NCBI GenBank assembly: GCA_026710435.1
Contig: JAPOQZ010000261.1
Span: 1 to 61,496, forward strand
Direction: 5' to 3'
Origin: a bacterium
GTDB taxonomy: Bacteria > Actinomycetota > Acidimicrobiia > Spongiisociales > Spongiisociaceae
Length of the DNA stretch: 61,496 nucleotides
Shown: piece after piece, positions 26,172-36,307 of the stretch
Layout of the letters: every line of letters begins with the position of its first letter
How positions within the stretch are numbered: the first letter of the stretch is position 1
The notes under the pieces: generated by a model
Database searches by the model: none
Told to the model about the DNA's origin: nothing
What the model saw: only the letters and a program-made list of their open reading frames with translations
Made by a program: the position numbers and the translations under genes

Positions 26172-27782
26172 TCATCCCGGTCTGTGCACGCCGAACCCCC
26201 GCCGCAAGGCGTTGGAGACCTCCCCCAACGTGGCCCCAGCGAGAAGCGCTTCCTTCATGGGATACATCAGGTTGGCCCGCACACCGGCAACCTCCTTCAG
26301 CCGACCCAGCGCCCGGTCCGTGGAGCGCTGGTCACGCCGTGCCCGGAAGGCGGCCAGCCTCTCCCGCTGGGCCTGCTCGATGACCGGATCCACGGTGAGC
26401 GGCTCCACACCCGCATCCTCATCGGCCACGTAACGGTTCACCCCCACCACGATGTCATCCCCAGCCTCGATACGGAGGGAAGCCCGGTAGGCCGCCTCTT
26501 CGATCTCGGCCTGGGGGAAGCCCTGCTCGATTGCCGCCACTGCTCCACCGAGCCGGTCGGTCTCCCGGATGAGACGGGAGGCGGCGACTTCTAGGGCATC
26601 GGTCAGGCTCTCCACGTAGTACGAACCGGCCAGCGGATCGACCGTGTCGCAGATGCCCGACTCGGCACCCAGTATCTGCTGAGTGCGGAGCGCGATGGTG
26701 GCCGAGTGTTCGGTAGGGAGGCCGAGTGCTTCATCGAAGGCGTTGGTATGAAGGGACTGCGTTCCTCCGAGGGTGGCTGCGACAGCTTGCACGGTAGTCC
26801 GCACGATGTTGTTCTCGGGCTGTTGCGCCGTGAGGGTGGACCCGGCTGTCTGGGTATGGAAGCGCATCCGCCGGGCGACCGACTCGGTGGCTCCGAAGCG
26901 CTCCTTCATGATGGTTGCCCACAGGCGTCGCGCCGCCCTGAACTTGGCCACCTCCTCGAACAGGTGGTTATGTGAGTTCCAGAAGAACGACAGGCGGGGC
27001 CCGAACCGGTTCACGTCCATCCCGGCCTCGATGGCCGCCTCCACGTAGGCGATCCCGTTGGCCAGGGTGAAGGCGATCTCCTGCGCCGCGGTCGACCCTG
27101 CCTCGCGGATGTGGTAGCCGCTGATCGAGATCGTGTTCCAATTGGGCAGTTCCCGGCTGCAGTAGGCGAACAGGTCGGTGACCAGCCGCATGGACACCGC
27201 GGGCGGGTAGATGTAGGTTCCCCGCGCGATGTACTCCTTCAGGATGTCGTTCTGGACCGTGCCCCGAATGCGCTCGGGAGGTGTACCCTGCTCCTCGGCC
27301 ACCAGTTGGTAGAGCAGCAGCAGTACGGGCGCGGTGGCGTTGATGGTCATCGAGGTGGTGACGTCCGCGAGCGGCAGCCCGTCGAGGAGAACTCGCATGT
27401 CGGACAACCCGTCGATCGCCACCCCGACCTTCCCCACCTCGCCGGCTGCCAACGCTGCGTCGGAGTCCAGACCCATCTGGGTAGGGAGATCGAAAGCCAC
27501 CGACAGACCGGTCTGCCCGGCCTCAAGCAGCGCTTTGAAGCGTTGGTTGGTCTCCCGTGCGTTCCCGAACCCCGCGTATTGGCGCATCGTCCAGGGACGG
27601 CCCCGGTACATGGTGGGATACGGACCCCGAGTGAACGGGTACTCGCCCGGTTCCCCTAGCTCCCCGTGGGAGGCGGGACCATAGACCACGTCGATCTCGA
27701 TCCCGCTGGAAGTCGAGCGGACGGGCAACTGCGAAGGATTGGACACTGGTCTGGGTATCCTGGCTAGTCGATGACCTGGCAT
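26172..27782 (-). CDS. Methylmalonyl-CoA mutase, catalytic subunit without B12 domain
   Basis: 536-aa TIM-barrel subunit of an adenosylcobalamin acyl-CoA mutase. The substrate loop [20 protein letters not shown] has the tyrosine, and [16 protein letters not shown] the arginine, that select methylmalonyl-CoA; isobutyryl- and hydroxyisobutyryl-CoA mutases change these residues. The C-terminal cobalamin-binding domain (DxHxxG) is missing, so a separate small subunit must exist elsewhere, as in archaeal-type and MeaA-like systems. With the carboxylase at 20.8-24.1 kb it completes most of the propionyl-CoA to succinyl-CoA route. A GTG at 27746 is an alternative start. Confidence 0.87.
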   Translation of the reverse strand: MPGHRLARIPRPVSNPSQLPVRSTSSGIEIDVVYGPASHGELGEPGEYPFTRGPYPTMYRGRPWTMRQYAGFGNARETNQRFKALLEAGQTGLSVAFDLPTQMGLDSDAALAAGEVGKVGVAIDGLSDMRVLLDGLPLADVTTSMTINATAPVLLLLYQLVAEEQGTPPERIRGTVQNDILKEYIARGTYIYPPAVSMRLVTDLFAYCSRELPNWNTISISGYHIREAGSTAAQEIAFTLANGIAYVEAAIEAGMDVNRFGPRLSFFWNSHNHLFEEVAKFRAARRLWATIMKERFGATESVARRMRFHTQTAGSTLTAQQPENNIVRTTVQAVAATLGGTQSLHTNAFDEALGLPTEHSATIALRTQQILGAESGICDTVDPLAGSYYVESLTDALEVAASRLIRETDRLGGAVAAIEQGFPQAEIEEAAYRASLRIEAGDDIVVGVNRYVADEDAGVEPLTVDPVIEQAQRERLAAFRARRDQRSTDRALGRLKEVAGVRANLMYPMKEALLAGATLGEVSNALRRGFGVHRPG

Positions 27783-27838
27783 CCTAACGTCCGCACCCCG
27801 GTGGTCGGGCCAGGGCAGGTCAACCCAGCGGTGAGCGT

Positions 27839-30313
27839 ATGAACGAACCGACCATCCACGACATCGAACGTAGCGAGATCAGGCGCAGATGGTCTCTGGC
27901 GCTGGTGCTGAGCGTCGCCATCACTCTCGTCCTCGCCACTTGGATCGGCCTGTTCGGATTCCTGGCAGCCAACGCTTCCTACGGGACCTTCGAGCGGTTC
28001 GTGGATCGATGGCTGCCGGAGACCGAGACGGAGGCCACCGTCCTTGAACTGCCCGACCTCTCCCGCGTCTCCCGCATCTACACCGAGGATGGAGTGCCGC
28101 TCGCCGAACTTCATGCGGGTAGGGTCTCGGAACCCGCCCGTATCTGGGAGATCCCGGCCTCACTCCAAGATGCGGTTCTCGCCGCCGAGGACGGGGACTA
28201 CTTCGATCATGAGGGAATCGACTTCGCGGCCATCATCAGCGCGCTGCGCGACTACGTCACCGGCACATCGCGGCGAGGGGGCTCGACAATCACCCAGCAG
28301 ATCGTCAAGAAGAACTTCGTGGGCGACGAACTGACCATCCAGCGGAAGATCCTCGAGGCGCTCTACGCGATAGAACTCGAACACCATTACTCCAAGCGCG
28401 AGATACTCGAGTTCTACCTGAATTCCGTGTACTTCGGCTGGTCCGCGTACGGGGTCAGGGCGGCGGCTCACGAATACTTCGAGAAGGAACTCGCCGACCT
28501 GACCGTCGCCGAGGCAGCCACCCTTGCAGTGACCATTAGGAACCCCTCGCTCTATGACCCACGGCGCCAGCCGGAACGCGCCCGCGAGCGGCGGGACGAC
28601 GTCATCGACGCTATGGCCACCTCCGGTTTCATCAGCTTCGAGGAAGCCGACGCGGCGAAGGAGGAGCCGTTCGCCATCAAGCCTCACTCTCCGTTCGAGA
28701 GCCTGGCCGACCATGTGGTAGCCGAGGTTCGGCGCCAGATACTGAACGACCCGGAGTTCGTCGACCTGGGCGCCACGAACGAGGAGAGGCGGCGGGCCGT
28801 ATTCGGCTGCCCCGCCCACGAAGCAGACTGCGAGGGTGGCGGGGGCCTCGAGATCTTCGTGACGGTGGACCTCGACATGCAGGAGGCGGCTAACCGGATA
28901 CTCCAGTCCTGGCTGCCGCTGCCGGTCGACGGTTTCGGCGACGCCCGGGGGGCGCCCACGGGCGCCATCGCGATGGTCGAGAACCACACCGGGGCGGTTC
29001 TTGCGATGTCGTCGGGCCTGCCCTTCGAGCAGGAACAGTTCGATCTGGCAATCCAGGGCAGGCGGAATCCGGGCTCGGCATTCAAACCGTTCGTGCTGGC
29101 GGCCTACCTCCAGGAAGGCGGCAGCCTCCAGTCGTACTGGGATGCCCGCAGCCCGATCGAGATCGAGTGCGATGATCCGTGCGGACCGGACGGCGGCTAC
29201 ATCTGGACGGTCCGCAATGCCGGGCGGGTCGACGAGTTGATCACCGTATCCCAGGCGACCGAGTCGTCCGTCAACTCTGTCTATGCGCAATTGGCAGTGG
29301 AGTTGGGCCCCCAGGCCATCATCCGGACCGCCCGTGACGTAGGCATTACCTCAGACCTTCAGGAGGTCTACTCGCTCGCCTTGGGGGCCGGCGCGGTCAG
29401 CCCCCTCGAGATGGCCTCCGCGTACAGCACGTTCGCCACCAACGGCGTCCATGCCCAGCCTTACCTCATCTCCCGGATAATCGACAGCAAGGGGAACACG
29501 GTCTACCAGAGGGGAGTACAGACCTACCAGGCCCTTGATCCGGTCCTGGCGGCGGCGGTCCGCCGGCCGATGGAAAGGGTGGTCTGTTGCGGGACGGCTC
29601 GCCGAGCGATCATCGAGGGCATACCGCAGGCCGGCAAGACCGGAACGCATCAGGCCTACCGGGATGCCTGGTTCGTCGGCTACGTGCCGAACTTCACCAC
29701 CGCCGTCTGGGTGGGCTACCCCGACGAGCAGATAGCGCTGCGGGATGTGGTCATCAACGGCGAGAACTACACCCGTGTGTTCGGCGGCTCGGTTCCCGCT
29801 CCGATCTGGAAAGAGTTCATGGAGATCGTGCTCGCCAAGTACCCGGCCGGGGAGTTCCCCAGCAGTCTAGGGATCAGCACCTACAACGAAGTGCCCTTCA
29901 CCGTGGTTCCGAACGTCTCGGGCATGAGCGAGAGAGACGCCATCGAAGCCGTCTTTGCGGCACATCTGCGTCCCGAGCTAGTCGAAGTCGACTCCTCCTC
30001 GCCGGCTGGAAGCGTCCTCTCCACCGATCCCGAGCAGGGGGCGGAAGCCGACCACGGCGCTACGGTGCAGATCAGAGTGTCGACCGGCGCAGCCACTCTC
30101 GCGGTGCCGGACGTGGGAGGGTTGAGTCTGGATGCGGCGATCGAGCAGATCGACGGGATCCGGCGGCAACTCGCCGGAGAGTTGGTAGTCGAAGTCGTCT
30201 ACGAGGCAGTGGAAGATGAGGATCTGGTAGACCGGGTGATCCGAACCGAGCCGGGCGCCGGGGAGGCCCTGAACGCCGGTCAACCTCTCGTCGTCGTGGT
30301 TGGGAGTGCTTGA
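27839..30313 (+). CDS. Class A penicillin-binding protein with PASTA domains
   Basis: 824-aa bifunctional murein synthase. A short cytoplasmic tail and one membrane helix (about 20-45) precede the GT51 transglycosylase domain (about 90-270, with [13 protein letters not shown] and [14 protein letters not shown]). The transpeptidase domain follows, with the catalytic serine in GSAFKPF, SxN in SSVNS, and KTGT. Two PASTA repeats (about 685-820, [13 protein letters not shown] and [13 protein letters not shown]) close the protein; they bind muropeptides or beta-lactams. It acts outside the membrane in wall growth. The gene is divergent from the mutase gene. Confidence 0.93.
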   Translation: MNEPTIHDIERSEIRRRWSLALVLSVAITLVLATWIGLFGFLAANASYGTFERFVDRWLPETETEATVLELPDLSRVSRIYTEDGVPLAELHAGRVSEPARIWEIPASLQDAVLAAEDGDYFDHEGIDFAAIISALRDYVTGTSRRGGSTITQQIVKKNFVGDELTIQRKILEALYAIELEHHYSKREILEFYLNSVYFGWSAYGVRAAAHEYFEKELADLTVAEAATLAVTIRNPSLYDPRRQPERARERRDDVIDAMATSGFISFEEADAAKEEPFAIKPHSPFESLADHVVAEVRRQILNDPEFVDLGATNEERRRAVFGCPAHEADCEGGGGLEIFVTVDLDMQEAANRILQSWLPLPVDGFGDARGAPTGAIAMVENHTGAVLAMSSGLPFEQEQFDLAIQGRRNPGSAFKPFVLAAYLQEGGSLQSYWDARSPIEIECDDPCGPDGGYIWTVRNAGRVDELITVSQATESSVNSVYAQLAVELGPQAIIRTARDVGITSDLQEVYSLALGAGAVSPLEMASAYSTFATNGVHAQPYLISRIIDSKGNTVYQRGVQTYQALDPVLAAAVRRPMERVVCCGTARRAIIEGIPQAGKTGTHQAYRDAWFVGYVPNFTTAVWVGYPDEQIALRDVVINGENYTRVFGGSVPAPIWKEFMEIVLAKYPAGEFPSSLGISTYNEVPFTVVPNVSGMSERDAIEAVFAAHLRPELVEVDSSSPAGSVLSTDPEQGAEADHGATVQIRVSTGAATLAVPDVGGLSLDAAIEQIDGIRRQLAGELVVEVVYEAVEDEDLVDRVIRTEPGAGEALNAGQPLVVVVGSA

Positions 30314-30362
30314 CCGTTTTTGTCAGGGATTTGAGAACGATAAAAGAATCCTACTATCCCTA

Positions 30363-30398
30363 TTGATATGAAACATACTCCACGGTATAACATTCTCC
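30363..30398 (+). promoter_or_regulatory. Sigma-70-type promoter, probably leaderless
   Basis: TTGATA (30363-30368), a 17-base spacer and TATAAC (30386-30391) sit in an AT-rich island. The predicted transcription start falls at the ATG at 30399, so the downstream mRNA should have no leader. Confidence 0.6.
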
Positions 30399-30848
30399 AT
30401 GCGGTTCGCAGCGCCCGGAACAGTCCGTGTGGATGATCGTCCTCCCGTCGCCACGGACATCGCGCCGCCACCGGGCGCTGCGCTCCGTATCCCCGGCCAG
30501 AAGCGGTGCCGCATCTCACCCCGCCTTTGTCTCGACGCTTCGGCCACCGGATTCGAACCGTCCGATCCCTACGTGCGTACCTACTGGACGGCGGCCATCG
30601 GCCCGGGCGCGGTCGCCGAGCTACTCCGCGTCATTGCCGCCGCCCACCGGCAGTGGTCCATCCCCCATCCCCTATTCCTGCCCGTGCTCTGCCGGGAAGG
30701 ACTGGTGCATTACGCCTCCGGGACGGTGTGGGTTCGGAACTTGGTACCCCCGCTCGGCCTCCGCCAACTCTCCCTCCTCCCGCCTGCGCTGAGACAGCGT
30801 CACAACAAGGAAGTCTCCCCAGCCCGTCCGACTTCCCGAGCCGGCTGA
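30399..30848 (+). CDS. Conserved-looking hypothetical protein, 149 aa
   Basis: No characterised family is recognised. The central part, from GFEPSDPYVRTYWTAAIGPG to LVPPLGLRQLSLLPPALR, has natural amino-acid composition, and the codons carry strong G/C bias in third position, so I take it as a real gene. It resembles small actinobacterial hypotheticals I cannot name. A good promoter lies immediately upstream with the start site at the ATG. The first 45 residues are proline- and arginine-rich and less convincing; a later start is possible. Confidence 0.5.
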   Translation: MRFAAPGTVRVDDRPPVATDIAPPPGAALRIPGQKRCRISPRLCLDASATGFEPSDPYVRTYWTAAIGPGAVAELLRVIAAAHRQWSIPHPLFLPVLCREGLVHYASGTVWVRNLVPPLGLRQLSLLPPALRQRHNKEVSPARPTSRAG

Positions 30849-30895
30849 TCCTTCCGGGCCCTGAGCGGTCCGGCCGGCCTACCATCCCGAGCACC

Positions 30896-31651
30896 ATGCC
30901 GGACACCATTGAAGGCGCCGCCACCCTGCTGCGAGGAGCGAACCGCGTTCTCGTGTTCACCGGGGCAGGCATCTCGACCGAATCTGGGATTCCCGACTTC
31001 CGAGGCCCCGACGGGCTCTGGAGCAAGGTCGATCCCGACGACTTCACCCTCTCCCGCTACCTGACGTCCTCCGCGGCCCGGAAACGTAGCTGGATGAGGT
31101 GGTCGACATCGCCGATCCGCGGGGCCCGACCCAACGCCGCCCATGTGGCGATAGTGGACCTCGCCCGCATGGGGCGCCTCGAAGGCTGTGTCACGCAGAA
31201 CATCGACGGCCTCCACCAGGCCGCAGGACTGCCTGACGAGTTGACCGTCGAGTTGCATGGCAACGTCTGGTCGGTCCGTTGCCTGGCCTGCCCGGCGGGA
31301 TGGCCGACCGGAGAGGTGTTCGATCGCGTGGAGAACGGCGACGAGGACCCCCACTGCCCCCACTGCGGCGGGATCATCAAGCTGACGGTGGTCTCGTTCG
31401 GACAAGCCATGCCCGCATGGGAGATGGACCGTGCCTACGGCATGGCAGGGGACGCGGATGCGGTAGTGGCGGTGGGCACCACCCTCTCCGTATGGCCGGC
31501 GGCAGACATACCGTTGGCGGCAGCCCGCCGCGGGGTTCCCTTCGTCATCGTCAACATGGGTCACACCGACTTCGACGCAGCGGCCGACATCAAGATCGAA
31601 CACCCCGCCGGTAAGGCCTTGACGAGGCTGCTCACATTGCTGGGCGAGTAG
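30896..31651 (+). CDS. cobB: NAD-dependent protein deacetylase (sirtuin)
   Basis: 251-aa Sir2 family enzyme that removes acyl groups from protein lysines and makes O-acyl-ADP-ribose. Motifs are GAGISTESGIPDFRG (NAD binding), TQNIDGLHQAAG, the catalytic histidine in VELHGNVWSVRC, and two zinc pairs CLAC and CPHC. SFGQAMP and GTTLSVWPA follow. In bacteria it commonly reactivates acyl-CoA synthetases, which fits a genome with such enzymes, though no direct link is shown. ATG 30896 begins the conserved region; the longer upstream frame overlaps the 149-aa gene and is rejected. Confidence 0.92.
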   Translation: MPDTIEGAATLLRGANRVLVFTGAGISTESGIPDFRGPDGLWSKVDPDDFTLSRYLTSSAARKRSWMRWSTSPIRGARPNAAHVAIVDLARMGRLEGCVTQNIDGLHQAAGLPDELTVELHGNVWSVRCLACPAGWPTGEVFDRVENGDEDPHCPHCGGIIKLTVVSFGQAMPAWEMDRAYGMAGDADAVVAVGTTLSVWPAADIPLAAARRGVPFVIVNMGHTDFDAAADIKIEHPAGKALTRLLTLLGE

Positions 31652-31849
31652 CCAGGACGGGCCTCTGTCATCAGGGCGCGCGGATCGATGCTCACCTGGG
31701 GAACCACAGAGGATCCGCCCCGACTACCGGACACAGGCGGGTGAAAGGGGAGTATTCCGCGTGGGGAATCGGATTCGTCATCTCCACCGGCAGTTGCGGT
31801 CGACATATCCGCGCACCATCTAACGGTCCTTCTTGGGTAGCCTATTCGC

Positions 31850-33025
31850 ATGCCTGCTTCGTACTTCGATCTGGTAATTGCCGCCCGGCGACAGATCCGG
31901 GAGGTCTCGGTCGCCGAGTTGGCCTCTCTCGATCCGGAGCGCACCACCCTGGTGGACGTGCGGGAGTCGGTCGAGTGGGAACAGGGCAAGATCCCCGGCG
32001 CGTTCCATGTTCCCCGCGGCGTCCTGGAGGGCGCCATGCCCCGGGTGGTGGGACCCCCCGGCATGCCGGGAGGCAATACGATCGTCCTCTACTGCGCTTC
32101 TGGCGCCCGCTCGGCCCTCGCCGCCCAGACTCTTGAGATCATGGGCTACCCCGGCGCATGCTCGCTGGCGGGCGGATTCCAGGCCTGGAAGGCTGCCGGG
32201 GGGTCCTGGAACCTGCCGCTCGGTCTGTCTGTGGCGCAGCAGGGCCGCTACGACCGGCACCTACGACTCCCCGAAGTCGGGGTGAAGGGACAGGAGCAGC
32301 TTCTCGACGCCCGCGTGCTGGTGCTGGGTGCGGGTGGTCTCGGCTCTCCCGCAGCCTTGTACCTGGCAGCGGCAGGGGTGGGAACGATCGGGATCGTCGA
32401 CCATGACCGTGTCGATCTGACCAACCTCCAGCGACAGATACTTCACAACGTCGGGTCGGTCGGACAGAAGAAGGTTCTATCGGCTCGGGAGACCATCCGG
32501 GGACTCAACCCCGATGTCTCCGTCCCGACCCACGATGTCCGCCTGGACGCGTCGACCGTGCTCGGGCTTATCGAAGGCTACGACCTGGTCGTCGATGGAA
32601 CCGACAACTTTCCCACCCGGTACCTTCTCAACGACGCCTCGGTACGAGCCGGTGTCCCGGTCGTTCACGGTGCGATCTTCCGCTTCGAAGGGCAGGTCAG
32701 CCTGTTCGATCCCGCTTCGGGACCGTGCTACCGGTGCCTGTTCCCCGCGCCTCCATCACCTGACCTGGCCCCCAACTGCGATGAGGCAGGCGTGCTGGGC
32801 GTCCTCCCAGGAGTCATCGGAACCTTGCAGGCGACCGAGGCCCTCAAGTGGCTGCTCGGGGTCGGCGAGCCCCTCGTCGGACGGGTACTCCTCTATGACG
32901 CCCTATCCCAGAAGTTCCAGACTCTGAGCTTCGGTAAGGCGCCGGCGTGCCCCGCCTGCGGTGATCCCGACAACCCACCAGCGCTGGTGGACTACGACGA
33001 GACATGCCTGGCCGCTGCTAGGTAG
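31850..33025 (+). CDS. Rhodanese-E1 fusion: ThiF/MoeB-type adenylyltransferase
   Basis: 391 aa. An N-terminal rhodanese domain (about 15-125, active-site cysteine in LYCASGARSALA) is joined to an E1-like domain (about 130-385, with VLGAGGLGSPAALYLAAAG, DLTNLQRQIL and two zinc CxxC pairs, CYRC and CPAC). E1 enzymes adenylate the C-terminal glycine of MoaD, ThiS or CysO-type carriers; the rhodanese supplies persulfide sulfur. The common actinobacterial MoeB/MoeZ has the rhodanese at the C-terminus, so the domain order here is reversed. The 198-base gap upstream shows no other gene. Confidence 0.88.
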   Translation: MPASYFDLVIAARRQIREVSVAELASLDPERTTLVDVRESVEWEQGKIPGAFHVPRGVLEGAMPRVVGPPGMPGGNTIVLYCASGARSALAAQTLEIMGYPGACSLAGGFQAWKAAGGSWNLPLGLSVAQQGRYDRHLRLPEVGVKGQEQLLDARVLVLGAGGLGSPAALYLAAAGVGTIGIVDHDRVDLTNLQRQILHNVGSVGQKKVLSARETIRGLNPDVSVPTHDVRLDASTVLGLIEGYDLVVDGTDNFPTRYLLNDASVRAGVPVVHGAIFRFEGQVSLFDPASGPCYRCLFPAPPSPDLAPNCDEAGVLGVLPGVIGTLQATEALKWLLGVGEPLVGRVLLYDALSQKFQTLSFGKAPACPACGDPDNPPALVDYDETCLAAAR

Positions 33026-33103
33026 TCCGTTGCTCGGGATGGGTTCCTCGCTGCGACGGCAGTTTCACAGCTAGAACCAGCCGGTTGTCACTGGTAACCG
33101 AGT

Positions 33104-34381
33104 TCACCGGGCGCCGAAGCCGCTGAGGACCGTCCAGAAGCTACGGCCGAGTATCTCGAGATCGAGCCAGGGGCTCATGTGCTTGAGGTAGAAGAGGTCG
33201 TACGTGAGCTTGTCGATGGTGTCGGCCTCATCGTCGGCGTAGCCGTAGTTCACCTGCGCCCACCCGGTTACTCCCGGACGGACCATGTGCCGGTGAGAGT
33301 AGAACGGAATACTCCGGGAGAAGCGCTCCACGAACTCGACCTGTTCGGGTCGGGGACCCACCAGGCTCATGTCCCCCTTTAGGACGTTCCACAGTTGCGG
33401 TATCTCGTCGACTCTCAGCCTCCGCAACACGCGGCCCATCGGTATGATCCGATCGTCCTTCTCACGGGTGAAGGAGGGGGCCCCGTGGTCGGAACCGTCC
33501 CACATCGAGCGGAACTTGTACTGGGTGAAGGTCGTTCCGCCCCTCCCGATCCGGGTCTGGCGGAAGATGACCGGCCCCGGCGAGCTGAGGCGGATGGTGA
33601 GCGCCGCCCCCGCGCCGATCAGCATCGTAAGGGGAGCGGCCACCAGCACGGCCGCTATATCGAATATCCGCTTCCCCGGCAGGTAAGGAGCGGCGCGGAG
33701 GACCGGTGCCGACAGTTCCCAGCCCTCTGCCAGGGCTACGAGCGGCATCCGACCGGTGTGTGTTTCGTAGATCCGGGACAGGGGTCGGACATCGTAGCCG
33801 GCCAGCGTGCATGACGAGACGTACTGGGCCATCCGATCAGACAGGACCGATTTGAAATCTATGCCGAGGACCAAGCCGGGCGCCAGGGGCTCTATTCGCC
33901 CCCTCGTCCCAGGATCCAGGACCGAAACGACGTTGGCGTGCGGAGAGTTTCGGAGGTCATCCACCAGCCCCTTCTCATCGGTTACCAGCACCATCGACTC
34001 CATCCACGGCCGGCGCCGGTGGAGGGCTCGATGTCCGAGGGCACCGAGGAGGAAGAGGGCCATCGTCCAGCCGATCAAGGGCCGCGAGAAGTAGACCCGG
34101 GTGGCTATGAGGGCAAGAGAGGTACTCCCGAGGACGATGAGCGCCAACACCAGGGCCCTCCCGTAACTAGGACGGGGGGCGTTTCCCACCAGGAGCATCG
34201 ACCCGGTCCACTCCGCTACGGCCAGGCCTGCGAACATGATCGCCAGGAGGGACACCACCTGCGGCTCGAAGAGCCAGGGGAACGGGGTTCCGAAGTTGAC
34301 AAGGGAAGCCAGACCCATCGCGACCGCAAGGGTCGCTCCGTCCAGCAGGGCCTGGGCCCACAAGAACCTGCGCCTCATCAT
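33104..34381 (-). CDS. Polyprenyl-phosphate sugar-1-phosphate transferase (bacterial sugar transferase)
   Basis: 425-aa membrane enzyme that starts a polysaccharide repeat by moving sugar-1-phosphate onto undecaprenyl phosphate. Four N-terminal membrane helices (about 5-120) and a Rossmann-like middle lead to the C-terminal catalytic domain (about 235-425). That domain has KRIFDIAAVLVAAP, then the SSPGPVIFRQTRIGRGG and QYKFRSM motifs, and LRRLRVDEIPQLWNVLKGDM. Together with the LCP ligase and the glycosyltransferases at 37-49 kb, it is the likely initiator of a wall-linked glycan. Confidence 0.92.
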   Translation of the reverse strand: MMRRRFLWAQALLDGATLAVAMGLASLVNFGTPFPWLFEPQVVSLLAIMFAGLAVAEWTGSMLLVGNAPRPSYGRALVLALIVLGSTSLALIATRVYFSRPLIGWTMALFLLGALGHRALHRRRPWMESMVLVTDEKGLVDDLRNSPHANVVSVLDPGTRGRIEPLAPGLVLGIDFKSVLSDRMAQYVSSCTLAGYDVRPLSRIYETHTGRMPLVALAEGWELSAPVLRAAPYLPGKRIFDIAAVLVAAPLTMLIGAGAALTIRLSSPGPVIFRQTRIGRGGTTFTQYKFRSMWDGSDHGAPSFTREKDDRIIPMGRVLRRLRVDEIPQLWNVLKGDMSLVGPRPEQVEFVERFSRSIPFYSHRHMVRPGVTGWAQVNYGYADDEADTIDKLTYDLFYLKHMSPWLDLEILGRSFWTVLSGFGAR

Positions 34382-34538
34382 CTCCCCGGCGGTGGACTAC
34401 GGGGTGCCGGGAATCAGAATAGTGCGCAGGACGGCTCTATCCGCGGGAAATCCGGTCCCCGGCCACCACCTGCCCGAACCGTAGTGGTGACTCGGCGGCG
34501 GCCTGTTCGCAATGATTCAGCCAGCGGGTGACAGGCCG

Positions 34539-35984
34539 CTACACGCCGTTGACGGCCACATCGGCTGCCAATGCCACCAGCGTCCTCACCCCGAAACCCG
34601 AACCCCCCTTCACCTGGTAGTTCTCGTTCTCGACCCAGCGGGCCGGACCGGCGATGTCCAGATGGGCCCACGGGACGTCACCGACGAACTCCTCGAGCAG
34701 CAGCGCAGCGGTGAGAGCACCGGCCCATCTCCCTCCTATGTTCCGCATGTCTGCCATGGGGGTCTTCAGTTGCGAGCGGTAGTCGTCGGGAAGGGGCAGG
34801 TGCCACATGCGCTCGCCTGTGTCCCGTCCCAGCGTCGTGATCCGCTTCACCAGGGCGTCGTCGTTGCCCATGACCCCTGCGATCTTGTCGCCGAGGGCCA
34901 CCTTGCAGGCCCCGGTCAGGGTGGCGAGGTCCACCATGAGGTCGGGCTCGTACTCGGCCGCCAGCGCTAAGGCGTCGGCCAGGATCAATCGGCCCTCGGC
35001 GTCGGTGTTCAACACCTCGATGGTCTTGCCGTTGCGGGTCGTGAGCACGTCTCCAGGCTTGGTTGCCATGGGTCCGGGCATGTTGTCGGTCAGGGGTGTG
35101 AGACCCAGCACCTTCACCCGGATGCCAAGACGGGCAATCGCCTGCATAGCCCCTATGACCGCAGCCGCCCCCGACATGTCGGTCTTCATCGTCTCCATCG
35201 CCTTGGCCGGCTTGATGCTCAGCCCCCCGGAGTCGAAGGTGATCCCCTTGCCCACGAACGCGATCAGCGCGGTGGCTCCTTCCGGTTCGTACCAGAGTTC
35301 CAGCATGCACGGAGGACGGTCCGAGCCGACCGCCACACCGAGCACGCCCCCGAAGCCTCCCTCGATCAGCGCCGCTTCGTCGTGGACCACCAACCTGATG
35401 CCTGTGTCGCCCGCCAGTTCCTCGACCTGGCACCGGATAGCGTCCGGGGCTTTTTCCCGGGCAGGCGTGTTGACGAGGTCGCGGGCCAGGCACACGGCTT
35501 CCGCGACAACCGCTCCGGCGTCTCGCTCGGCTGCTCGCTCGTCACCCAGCAGAAGCAGCGACGCCGTCCGGGCCGGATCCGGCTCGCTCAGGTAGCGGTC
35601 GTAGGAGTACTGGGACATGAGGAAACCCTCGACCACCGGACTTGCAGGACCGGCCTGGGTCAGGGTCGTGGCCACCGCCACCTCCTTACGGACCTTCCGA
35701 CCCAGGGTCCCCGCCGCCCTCCGCATGGTTTCGATGCCAGGATCCTCGCCGAGACCGAGCGCCACCACGGTGTGCGGGCGGGATACCCCGGTCGGGTAGG
35801 TCAAGCTCTGGCCTGCCTTGCCGTCGAAGCCGGCTCTCGCTGCGGCGTCCTCGAAACCGGGGGTCAGAGAAGCGATGTGGTTCCCTCCATCCCCGTACCA
35901 GGAGAGGCCGGGACCGACGGCCAGACCCAGAACTCCGGCCTCGGAGATCGCCTCGGGGAGAGACTGAACGAACCTTATATCCAC
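34539..35984 (-). CDS. pepA: Leucyl aminopeptidase (M17)
   Basis: 481-aa cytoplasmic metallo-aminopeptidase. The C-terminal catalytic domain shows the family signature NTDAEGRLILADAL, KGITFDSGGLSIKPA and the metal-binding KTDMSGAAAV. The GTG at 35984 is chosen because GGAGA stands eight bases before it and the N-terminus then matches family length. The upstream frame to 36080 runs into repeat B2. It degrades peptides in protein turnover. Confidence 0.92.
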   Translation of the reverse strand: MDIRFVQSLPEAISEAGVLGLAVGPGLSWYGDGGNHIASLTPGFEDAAARAGFDGKAGQSLTYPTGVSRPHTVVALGLGEDPGIETMRRAAGTLGRKVRKEVAVATTLTQAGPASPVVEGFLMSQYSYDRYLSEPDPARTASLLLLGDERAAERDAGAVVAEAVCLARDLVNTPAREKAPDAIRCQVEELAGDTGIRLVVHDEAALIEGGFGGVLGVAVGSDRPPCMLELWYEPEGATALIAFVGKGITFDSGGLSIKPAKAMETMKTDMSGAAAVIGAMQAIARLGIRVKVLGLTPLTDNMPGPMATKPGDVLTTRNGKTIEVLNTDAEGRLILADALALAAEYEPDLMVDLATLTGACKVALGDKIAGVMGNDDALVKRITTLGRDTGERMWHLPLPDDYRSQLKTPMADMRNIGGRWAGALTAALLLEEFVGDVPWAHLDIAGPARWVENENYQVKGGSGFGVRTLVALAADVAVNGV

Positions 35985-36038
35985 GGGGATTCTCCTTGTC
36001 GCGCGGCAGGCGGTCGGTGGGACCACCGCCCGGAATGC

Positions 36039-36307
36039 TAGCCCTGACTCCTCGCTTTCCAGACACACCCACGGCACCATGCCACATCAACCACATCACC
36101 GTGACGGGACCGGGCTTCACCCAGTGGGTAGAGGTCGCGCCGGGCCGAGACGGGACCGTCGGAACGCCGGCAGGAGGGTGGTGGAAAGCGGTGGGGAGCA
36201 ACGGCCCGTCTCCCTCTGACCAGGCATTATGTCGTCGTTCGACGGCCCGTGGTGGATATCGCACACCCTTCCTCCAGAACAAACCCCCACTTGAAGACTC
36301 GGGGCTA
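36039..36307. repeat. Family B MITE-like repeat, long diverged copy (B2)
   Basis: 269 bp with TAGCCCTGACTCCTCGCT at the left and its imperfect complement ending at 36307. The first 130 bases match the copies at 9036-9243 (inverted) and 61357-61496; about 60 extra bases in the middle make it longer. The terminal CTA at 36305-36307 is, on the minus strand, the TAG stop of the neighbouring membrane-protein gene. Confidence 0.75.

Noticed and set aside
30540..30590. tRNA-like GATTCGAACC sequence
   Set aside because: No cloverleaf can be formed around it. The T-stem pairs for only three bases, and the sequence is inside the 149-aa gene.
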